From Taeniopygia guttata (lineage: Eukaryota > Chordata > Aves > Passeriformes > Estrildidae), in contig NC_133050.1 of NCBI RefSeq assembly GCF_048771995.1, positions 5,344,501 through 5,408,500 of the forward strand: DNA of 64,000 nucleotides, given 5' to 3'. Both the position numbers and the translations under genes were made by a program. Shown here piece after piece: positions 56,236 through 64,000 of the stretch (its first letter is position 1; every line of letters begins with the position of its first letter). The notes under the pieces were generated by a model that was not told where the DNA came from, did no database searches, and saw only the letters and a list, made by a program, of their open reading frames with translations.

Positions 56236-56916
56236 GGGTCCCGTGGCCTTGGCAGAGGCGAGCACGGCCTCACCAGGGTTATTTCCAGCACATCCGCCAT
56301 GGCCGGAGCTGCTGGCAGAGGTGGCAATTGTGGTTTGGGATGAACTTGGTCCCCCTGTGCCCAGCCAGAGCCCACAAAGGGAGGGGAAAGTGGCCCCAGG
56401 CCAGGGGGGGTTTGCTGGTGGGCCCAGCCCTGCCAGCCTGGCAGCGCCCAGTCCCTGCTGGAATGGTGATGGGGCACTGGGGGCTCCTCGTGTGCTCCCC
56501 AGTCACCCACTGCCCTGACCCGGCTCCACTGCTGATCCCAGAATCATCTGTGACACAGGAACTTTCCTGCCAAACCCCGTGGGGTTCTCCTCCATGTGTG
56601 GGGCCAGAGGGAATTGCTGGCCCACTTCTGGGGGACCAGCAGGTGCTTCTCTGGGGCATTGTCACCGTGTCCCTGGGGACGGTGAGCTGGGCCTGGGTCC
56701 CCACACAGCTCCTCCCTGCCACGGGGCAGTCGGAGCCCCTGAGGAACATTCCTCTTTTGATCCTAATCCCAGCCCTGTCTCGAAAAGCGGAACTGGAGGC
56801 TTTGGGGCAGAGGGTGGACAGAACTGCTGAACCAGAGCCTTTGTCAGACAAAGCCATAAATACAGAGGATGTGAGCCAAGAACACAGCGGGAGCCAAGCT
56901 GGAACAACAGCCCCAA
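56236..56916. other. BGLAP upstream region, no gene recognised
   Basis: The 0.7 kb between the BGLAP TATA box and the PMF1 poly(A) signal, where osteoblast regulatory elements would be expected. No exon is visible on either strand. Confidence 0.5.
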
Positions 56917-56922
56917 TTTATT
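56917..56922 (-). terminator. PMF1: PMF1 poly(A) signal
   Basis: AATAAA on the minus strand about 1 kb after the PMF1 stop at 57927. The 3' UTR between them has no other canonical signal on that strand that I could see. Confidence 0.65.
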
Positions 56923-57926
56923 GAGATTCCAGCAGAGCGAGGGGAGGCAGAGGGGAATTGCTGCAGCCACTGTGCAGCTCCAATTGCTTACAGAGGCTGG
57001 GGCACGAGTGGCCACTGCCCCTCCCCAGCGTGTCCCAGCACAGGGCCTCTCCTTTGGGTACAGACCAGGGCACCAGCAGCCCAGACTCAGCCCAGGGAAC
57101 CTTCCTCACTCCCTGCCCAGCCCCATGAACAGCCTGTCCACGCTGCAGGCACACGTCACTGGTGGGGCTCAGCCAGGGACGGCCTGGGAGCCTTTGCTTC
57201 CCCAGTCCACAAACAAACAAGGCAGCAACAAACAACTCTGGGTGGGGAAAACCAGTCTGGCTCTAGAAAAACATTAAAACCCTGTGGAACAAACCCACAA
57301 AGCAGAGGCAGGGCCGTTCCAACCTCTGCACAGATCCCCAGATACCTCAGGCTGCTGGGAGGGGACCAAGGCTAGAAAACAACTTGGAGAACAGGATGAA
57401 TGGGAACGAGAACTTGGTGCAGCAGCTGCTGCCACATCTGCAACAGGCAGGGTCTGAACACAGGGAGACTGAATGAGCCTGCAAGCACAGGCAGGAGTGT
57501 TGGCTGTGACCCACTCGTGCTCCTTATGGGCTCCTCAGACCTGGGCACAGCCTGGCTTAAGGCACTGAATTTTGTCTAATGAACAGCTGAAACAGCTACA
57601 AAACCCCAAATGTGGCTTTGGGAACTGAAATCAGGCCTGTCACAGCACTGAGTGGAGCAGATGAGAGCACAGACACACTTTGTGACATTCCACTGTCTAG
57701 CTAAGTAGGAAATAAGGAATTGCCATCCATTTCCAAAGATCTCAATGGTTTTTTGTTTCTGCACCAAATCTGATCAAACCGTGCCAGTCCAGCAGCTGTT
57801 TCAGTCCCTCTGCATCTCCAGTGGCCTGATGGGGTAATTCTCAGTTTGGGTTCTGCACACACCTTGTCCCATCAGTGCTTTGGGACACTGAACTGTCTCA
57901 GCAGAGCCTGTGGGACATCTGTGGCC

Positions 57927-60900
57927 TCACTGGGGCTCCTGGAATGTCATGATGAGTTCTCGTTGCTCCTTACTGCTTGCCTGGAAGGAACACAACCCAC
58001 AGACCTCAGCATGATGCTTCTCCCCTCTACCACACTCAGGGCTGAATGCGAGCTGAGCATGTCACACACTGCTGTCCCCTGGGACCATTCCACATCCCAC
58101 CCACGGCACAGGGAAAAGCACCTGAGACCTCCAGAGACACTGTCCACACCTAAAGTTTCAGCAGGACTTGGCTGCTGGGGAGGTGCTGGAGAAGTGGAGG
58201 GTTTGGAAATCATTGCAGGCCCCACTGAGCCCCGCTCCAGTGGGTGCTGTGAGGTTGGTTTGGTTTGGGTTGGTTTGGTTTGGATTGGTTTCATGTGGGT
58301 TGAGTTGGTTTTGGTTTGGTTTTATTTGAGTTGGGTTGGTTCTGGTCTGGTCTGGTCTGGTTTGGTTTGATTTAGTTTGGTTTGGTTTGGGTTGGGTTGA
58401 TTTGGGTGGATCAGTTTGGTTTGGTATGATTTGGATTGGTTTGGTTTGGGCTGGGTTGGGTTGATTTGGGTTGGGTCAATTTGGTTCACGTTGGGTTGGT
58501 TTGGGTTAGGCTGGGCTGGTTTGGGTTTGGTTTGATTTGGGCTGGGCTGGTTTGGTTTGGGTGGATTGATTTGATTTGATTTGATTTGGGTTGGGTCAGT
58601 TTGGTTCAGTTTGGGTTGGGTTGGTTTGGTTTGGGTTGGGATGATTTGGGTCGGTTTGGTTTGGGATGGTTTGATTTTGGTTGGGATGGTTTGGGTTGGG
58701 TCAGTTGGGGTTGGGTTGGTTTGGGTTGGGATGGTTTGGTTTGTGTTGGGATGATTTGGGTTGGGTCAGTTTGGTTTGGGTTGGTTCGGTTTGGGTTGGG
58801 ATGATTTGGATCGGTTCGGGATGGTTTGGTTTGGGTTGGGATGATTTGGGTTGGGTTGGGTCAGTTTGGTTTGGGTTGGTTCGGTTTGGGTTGGTTTGGT
58901 TTGGGATGATTTGCGTTGGGATGATTTGGGTCGGTTTGGTTTGGAATGGTTTGGTTTGGGTTGGGATGATTTGGGTTGGGATGATTTGGGTTGGGTCAGT
59001 TGGGTTGGGGTTGGTTCGGTTTGGGATGATTTGGGTTGGGTCAGTTTAGGTTGGGTTGGTTCGGTTTGGGCTGGGATGATTTGGGTTGGGTCGGTTGGGG
59101 TTGGTTTGGGCTGGGATGATTTGGGTTGGGTCAGTTTGGTTTGGGTTGGTTCGGTTTGGGTCAGTTTGGTTTGGGTTGGTTCGGTTTGGGCTGGGATGAT
59201 TTGGGTTGGGTCAGTTGGGGTTGGTTTGGGTTGGGATGATTTGGGTTGGGTCAGTTGGGGTTGGTTTGGGTTGGGATGGTTTGGGTTGGTTCGGTTTGGG
59301 TTGGATGATTTGGGTTGGGCCAGTTGGGGTTGGTTTGGGTTGGGATGGTTTGGGTTGGTTCGGTTTGGGTTGGATGATTTGGGTTGGGTCAGTTCGGTTT
59401 GGGTTGGTTCAGTTTGGGTTGGTTCGGTTTGGGTTGGGTCAGTTGGGGTTGGTTTGGGCCGGGCTGGTTCGTTCCAATCTGTTTTTACCTGCCAGGCCTG
59501 TTGGCGAGCCTGGATCAGCTGCTGCAGCTCTGCAATCCTGTCCCTGCCCGCCAGCACGGCCTCCGCTGCCGCGCTGCTGCGCTGCTCCCTGTCGCGCAGC
59601 GCCCTGCGCAGGTGGGCGCGGTGCTGCAGCAGGTAGGGCAGCAGGTCGCTGCGCACGTCCTGCTCCGGGATCCCGCTGGGCCGCCTGGGCACGGGTCAGC
59701 AGCAGCGCAGGGAGCAGGGATCAGAGATCAGAGATCAGATATCAGGGATCAGAGATCCCACCCGGCACGGGCCCACCCTGCTGGGATCACCCTGGGGCTC
59801 CCACAGCCTCCTCTGGCACAGGGAACTGAGCAGGGAGCTCCTCCCGAGCCTGACCCCACACGGGTATTGGAACAGACAGGATGTCATTCACCCCCCCAGC
59901 ACAGAACACAGAATCCTCTGCTTCTGGTCACAATCAACCTGCTCAACCTGCAGTGTCTGCTCGGCCCCGAGGCAGGGACACAGAGCACGCAGAGGGACTC
60001 TGCTGTTGGACAGGGGCTGTGCCCAAAACACCCCATCAGCCCTTTGGATCACCCCCCATCCCAGTGGCACTGACCTCCCTGCACTAAGGAAGTGAATGGA
60101 AATGGATCCTGTGCCCAGAGAAGCACAGGTTAAACTGATTTTTGTGTGTTTTAGGCCCAGTGACATTGCTGTAAAGACACAGCAGCTTTCAGACCCTCCC
60201 TTGCGGCATGAGGCCAACAGGACACCCAACATCACCCAGGAACTGCCTGTTCCCTTGTAGGAACAGGACCCCCACCCCTGGCCATCCATACCACGCTGGC
60301 TCTTCCCGGTCCTTCGCCTCCTCCACGATCTTATCCAGGGAACTGAAGAGCTCCTCCAGATTCCCTTCATTTTTCACCTCCTGGATCTCCTCCTGTGAAG
60401 GAAAGACACACGGTGAACAAACACAGGCACCACTCTGCTCGTGAGCCTTTGCTGGTCATGGAACCAGGGAATTATCTGGGTTCAAAGGGACCTTTAAGCA
60501 CATCTCGTTCTGCCTTCCACTAGACCACGTTGCTCCAAGCCCTGTCCAACCTGGATTTAAATTCTTTCAGGGATCCAGGGGCAGCCACAGCTTCTCTGGG
60601 CACCTGTGTCAGGGCCTCAGCACCCTCACAGGGAAGAATTCCTTCCCAATATCCCACCCAACCCTGCCCTCTGGCAGGAGGAAGCCATTCCCCCTTGTCA
60701 GTCCATCCCTTACCCAAATTCCTTCCACTTTGTCCTGGGAGAAGAGCCCTCACCCTGGGAATCGTCATTCCTGAGGGTGTTTAACACATGTGTGGATGTG
60801 GCACTTGGGGACATGGTCTGGTGGTGGGGAAATCCTTGGACTCGATAGTCCCTGTGGTGTTTTACCAACCTGAACGATCCTACAGCATTTTCTGGGAAAG

Positions 60901-61432
60901 ACAAAACTCTGGAGAGCAGCCTCAGCTTTCTGCTTTTGCCATTTAGGAAATGTATTTGCTGCCCTTAATATCAAACCGTTCAGCGCTTTTCCCGCGGCTT
61001 TGAACCCCTTTTAGACACTCCAAACCCCTCCGCAGCCCCCCGGTCGCTCCCCCGTTCACCTTCACGCACGCCTGTAGCTGGGAGATGAACTGATCGTAGA
61101 TGCTCCGGGTCAGCTGCGGCTGCAGTTTGTAGACGCAGCGGTAGCAGCTGACAAACCTCTGGTAGCTGCAAGGAGGGGCAGGATCGGGACGGGCCCACGG
61201 GGCTGTTCCGGTGGCCGCGGGGTCACGGCACGGTTGGGACCGGGCTCGGGGATCCCTCCCCGCCTCACCTCGCGGCGGTCACCAACTTCTGCAGGAACGT
61301 GTCCACCACGGTGCTGAACACCTGGCCGCGCCCCGGGGCCGCCGACGGGGCCGGGCTGCCCTCGCTGCCCTCCGTGCCGCCCTCCGTGCCGCCATCGGCC
61401 CCGCCGCCACCGCCGCCCGCCGCCGCCGCCAT
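57927..61432 (-). CDS. PMF1: PMF1 / NNF1, MIS12 kinetochore complex subunit, 5 exons
   Basis: PMF1 is the NNF1 subunit of the MIS12 complex, which links inner kinetochore CENP-C to the NDC80 complex. Exons are 61269-61432, 61060-61165, 60292-60392, 59489-59684 and 57927-57980, all GT-AG and in phase, giving 206 codons plus stop against 205 in human. The N-terminus is Ala/Gly-rich after MAAAAGG. Family blocks include STVVDTFLQKLVTAASYQRF, YDQFISQLQACVKEEIQEVK, EGNLEELFSSLDKIVEEAKD and PAWRPSGIPEQD, then a coiled coil ending in LQQLIQARQQAWQ. The last exon, SSKEQRELIMTFQEPQ, matches the human tail and lies beyond a 1.5 kb intron full of minisatellite. PMF1 and BGLAP are in tandem, as in mammals, where read-through transcripts occur. 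Confidence 0.95.
58255..59460 (+). repeat. Large minisatellite (GGTTTGGGTTGGG type) in PMF1 intron 4
   Basis: About 1.2 kb of GGTTTGGTTTGGGTTGGG words, grading on the right into longer units with GATGATTTGGGTTGGGTCAG. The right half is more regular. The motif lacks stop codons in several frames, giving frames of 122 and 261 codons on the plus strand and one on the minus strand that runs on from PMF1 exon 4. It is not telomeric TTAGGG. Confidence 0.95.
60465..60725 (-). mobile_element. CR1 LINE 3' fragment, antisense, in PMF1 intron 2
   Basis: Typical antisense CR1: CCTTCCACTAGACCACGTTG, CCAACCTGGATTTAAATTC and CTTCCCAATATCCCACCCAA. Confidence 0.85.
60765..60893 (+). mobile_element. CR1 LINE 3' fragment, sense, in PMF1 intron 2
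   Basis: Sense CR1 3' end (TGTGGATGTGGCACTTGGGG, ACTCGATAGTCCCTG, CCAACCTGAACGATCC) directly follows the antisense piece, making a second inverted CR1 pair in the window. Confidence 0.75.
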
Positions 61433-62210
61433 GGCCGCGGCTCGAGGCCCCGCCCCCGGCCGCCGGCGCGGGAAAGGAGCGCGGGAAGAACGCGCGGGAA
61501 AGGAAGGGAGCGCGGGAAGGGAAGGGAAGAGAGTGCGGGAAGGGAGCGCGGGAAAGGAAGAGAGCGCGGGAAGGGAGCGCGGGAAGAACGCGCGGGAAAG
61601 GAGCGCGGGAAGGGAAAGGAGCGCGGGAAGAACGCGCGGGAAGAACGCGCGGGAAGAACGCGCGGGAAGGGAAGGGAAGGGAAGGGAAGGGAAGGGAAGG
61701 GAAGGGAAGGGAAGGGAAGGGAAGGGAAGGGAAGGGAAGGGAAGGGAAGGGAAGGGAAGGGAAGGGAAGGGAAGGGAAGGGAAGGGAAGGGAAGGGAAGG
61801 GAAGGGAAGGGAAGGGAGCGCGGGAAGGGAAGGGAGCGCGGGAAAGGAGCGCGGGAAGGGAGCGCGGGAAGGGAAGGGAGCGCAGGAAGAACGCGCGGGA
61901 AGGGAGCGCGGGAAGGGAAGGGAGCGCAGGAAGAACGCGCGGGAAGGGAGCGCGGGAAGGGAAGGGAGCGCGGGAAGAGAAGAGAGCGCGAGAAGGGAAG
62001 GGAGCGCGGAAAGGGAAGGGAGCGCGGGAAGGGAGCGCGGGAAGGGAGCGCGGGAAAGGTGCGCGGGAAGAGAGCGCGGGAAGGGAGTGCGGACAGGGAG
62101 CGCGGGAAGGGAGCGCGGGAAGAACGCGCGGGAAGGGAAAGGAGCGCGGGAAGGGAAAGGAGCGCGGGAAGGGAAGAACGCGCGGGAAGCGTTTGTGCCG
62201 CTCGGCGGGG
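61433..62210 (-). promoter_or_regulatory. PMF1: PMF1 upstream region with GCGCGGGAA array
   Basis: Directly upstream of the PMF1 start codon. From about 61465 to 62190 the plus strand is a purine array of GCGCGGGAAGGGA and GCGCGGGAAGAAC units with, at 61665-61816, about 30 uninterrupted GGGAA pentamers. By eye about 33 copies of GCGCGGGAA are present, i.e. TTCCCGCGC on the PMF1 strand, which fits the E2F family site. The promoter itself is probably the CpG-rich 61270-61470. Reading frames of 330-380 codons on both strands are artefacts of the repeat. Confidence 0.7.
61665..61816 (+). repeat. Pure (GGGAA)n microsatellite
   Basis: About thirty uninterrupted GGGAA pentamers flanked on both sides by GCGCGGGAA-containing units. 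Confidence 0.97.
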
Positions 62211-62499
62211 CCGCCCCGCCCGGCGCTCCCGGTCCGAACCGAACCGAACCGTGACAAAAACCGGCCCCGAAGCGAAGCAGCGTGACTGTGAAAAATACGT
62301 ATTTTATGATTTGGCTTTTCGCAAATGTTGCAATGAATATATGTGTGAAGTTAGAAAGTGATGCTGTATTAATTCTCTTAAGTAGTATCTTAAACAGAGT
62401 TTTAGGTTCCAACATAATGTTAAAATAGAAACTCTGCTACGTGAAGGGTTTTTTAAGAAATGAGATACTTGCTTCGAGTAATACCTAAATCTTCCAGAA
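62211..62499. other. No gene recognised
   Basis: Short CpG-rich edge, including GAACCGAACCGAACCG, then AT-rich sequence. No exon seen. Confidence 0.4.
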
Positions 62500-62882
62500 A
62501 ACAGGAATTTACAGTTTTCTTATCAGAAGAAGCTAATTTCTTCAGGCCTTGCTCAGACTCAAAGACGCCATGGAAATGAAAGGAAACAGTTGACATACAA
62601 GAAACAGAGTTGTTTTAAATAGAATGTATGCATAACCATGAAGGATATATGAATATGCAACAGGCTGTTGCTTTTAAGGTCATTCCTTTGTTCACAAAGT
62701 ATGCTTTTCGTGACTTAGTGTCTGGGAGCATCCAGACGTCCATAATTCTTCACTTTTTATTATCTTATAATTATCCTAACTTTAAATTTTATTACTCTAA
62801 TTATATTACTATTTTAATAATAAAATTATTATTATTAAACTTTTAAAAATTTAAAAAATCAAATAATTAACGTTTTTCACAG
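62500..62882 (+). mobile_element. Probable LTR remnant, AT-rich
   Basis: Contains ATGTATGCATAACCATGAAG, AATATGCAACAGGCTGTTGC, an AT-rich R-U5-like part with AATAAAATTATTATTAT and an end at AACGTTTTTCACA. It resembles songbird ERVK-type LTRs as I recall them. Left boundary uncertain; no genes attached. Confidence 0.45.
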
Positions 62883-64000
62883 TGACAAAGCGTCCTTCCC
62901 TCCCTGGAAATGGCCGCCCTGCCCCCCAGCGGCTTTTAGTGAAACAAAACGATCGAGCCTGAAGAATTCAAGGAGAAAAGAAGCAGCAAAGTTAGAGATG
63001 AAAAGCTAAGGGTGAAACCCTTTCTGTGACACGACAAAAAGCAGCAGCCTCCCCTGGTGTGGAGGCTCATGTGCTTTGAAATGCAGGCACCAAACGGAAG
63101 GTCTCTCACGTTTATTAGTTGTCAAGGAACGTTGCTGGTTACGAGAGGAACATTAAGTTTGACAGTGTCTCCCCACACCGGTGCTTCTGCCCCCCTGTTC
63201 TGCACACTGGGACTGGCCCTGCTGCACCTGGCAGAGGTTGATCGTTATTGTTCCTGTTGATATTGGTGTTAACATCCTGCTGCCTTGTGATTTGGGGTTC
63301 TGTTGTTCTGCTTTTCAGAGCAAAATCTATTATTAGAGTGAGAGCAGAGTGGTGTCAACTTTTAATCAACAAACACGAGAGCAGAGCAGGTGCAGAAGGT
63401 GCTGATCCAACAATTCCACCAGTGGCTCCAGCATCCAGTGCCTTTTTTCTGAGCACTGCAGGAAACAAAAATGGGATGAAGAGGGCTCTGACGACTCACC
63501 CACAGCCCCATCACAGCATTGCCCCTTAGAATCAAGCTCTGCCCTTAGCAGAGAAGCCTCTCCCTCCTCAGCAGCAGCTTCAGCACCCTCCATCTCCAGC
63601 AGGGACGAAGAGCAGAGCCACACTTGGTGAGTCCCCTCGGGAAGAGACAGCCAAGTGGAGCCCAGCAACAGCCACAGGTCAGCAGGATCAACACCTCAAC
63701 CAAAATTCCTGGATATGGCAGAAGGGGAATGGGGTGGTGCACCCTGTTGTGTGGACGTGCACCCCAAACCCCCCCGAGATGAGCACCACGTGTGGGCTGG
63801 CAGCATGAAAGACAAATCTCAACCACCAAGAGCAGCAGAGTGCAGTCAAACAATCCCCTCCCTCCCCTCCCCTCCCCAAAAAGCAGCCTCTGGTTTCATC
63901 CCCCTGAAGTTTTCACCTGGTAAAATACACAGAGCATAGCTCAGGCTTCTGATCCAGCAATTGTGCAAAACATTATCCTTGCCCTTCCCAAACTGGATGA
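62883..64000 (-). other. Unassigned; possible SLC25A44 3' UTR
   Basis: No coding exon is visible. In mammals the next gene is SLC25A44, which would be on the minus strand here and enter from the right. AATAAA on the minus strand at 63111-63116 could be its poly(A) signal, and the sequence to its right its 3' UTR. This is inferred from gene order only. Confidence 0.25.

Noticed and set aside
55082-56236. Three overlapping plus-strand frames of 317-384 codons
   Set aside because: They are created by the BGLAP intron 2 minisatellite and lie antisense to four well-supported osteocalcin exons.
58255-59460. Interstitial telomere repeat
   Set aside because: The repeated words are TTTGGG, TTGGG and GATTTGGG; arrays of TTAGGG are absent.
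58681-59636. Plus-strand frames rich in Trp, Val and Gly over the PMF1 intron repeat
   Set aside because: Artefact of the GGTTTGGGTTGGG motif; no domain and no splice context.
61211-62415. Reading frames of about 330-380 codons on both strands over the GGGAA / GCGCGGGAA array
   Set aside because: The repeat simply lacks stop codons; products would be Arg/Glu/Gly or Leu/Pro/Ser repeats with no splice or family support, and the PMF1 first exon is read through in the wrong frame in most of them.

Overview
The window is vertebrate nuclear DNA, almost certainly from a songbird (passerine). The protein exons are bird-like, CR1 LINE tails are scattered throughout, and many endogenous-retrovirus LTRs of the kinds common in songbirds are present. 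Introns are short, GC content is high and minisatellites are abundant, which fits a gene-dense microchromosome. The gene order TMEM79(-) SMG5(+) PAQR6(+) BGLAP(-) PMF1(-) matches human 1q22 read in the opposite direction. TPM3, which is about 2 Mb away in human, sits only about 14 kb from TMEM79 here.

Layout. 1-4055: the 3' end of TPM3 on the plus strand, with two alternative last coding exons (the 9c and 9d types), each with its own poly(A) signal. 4260-6140: a composite of CR1 pieces in opposite orientations, split by a solo LTR that carries an expanded minisatellite. 6248-10772: a series of splice-flanked open segments on the minus strand that look like exons of one spliced gene I do not recognise, possibly decaying. 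9657-17393: a dense nest of LTR fossils that also encloses one exon resembling the coiled coil of CFAP45. 17996-21100: TMEM79 on the minus strand. 21430-21915: the CpG-rich SMG5 promoter, head to head with TMEM79. 21916-47601: SMG5, for which I could place all 22 coding exons in a continuous frame (1,049 codons plus stop). 47602-52871: SMG5 3' UTR and intergenic DNA. 52872-54270: remains of PAQR6, a membrane progestin receptor, with changed frames and an in-frame stop. 54778-56235: BGLAP (osteocalcin), four exons, with TATA box and poly(A) signal. 56917-61432: PMF1 (the NNF1 kinetochore subunit), five coding exons. 61465-62190: a purine array containing about thirty GCGCGGGAA units directly upstream of PMF1. 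62191-64000: an LTR remnant and sequence in which I see no exon.

The genes do not form one pathway. SMG5 acts in nonsense-mediated mRNA decay, TMEM79 in epidermal lamellar granules, BGLAP is a secreted bone-matrix Gla protein, PMF1 is part of the MIS12 kinetochore complex and TPM3 is an actin-binding coiled coil. The points that most deserve a second look are the apparent loss of PAQR6, the GCGCGGGAA array at PMF1, the long open frame running from PMF1 exon 4 into an intronic minisatellite, a GC-AG intron in SMG5, and the unrecognised minus-strand exons beside the LTR nest at a synteny breakpoint. Gene calls rest on remembered protein sequences and splice-site reading by eye, not on a database search.
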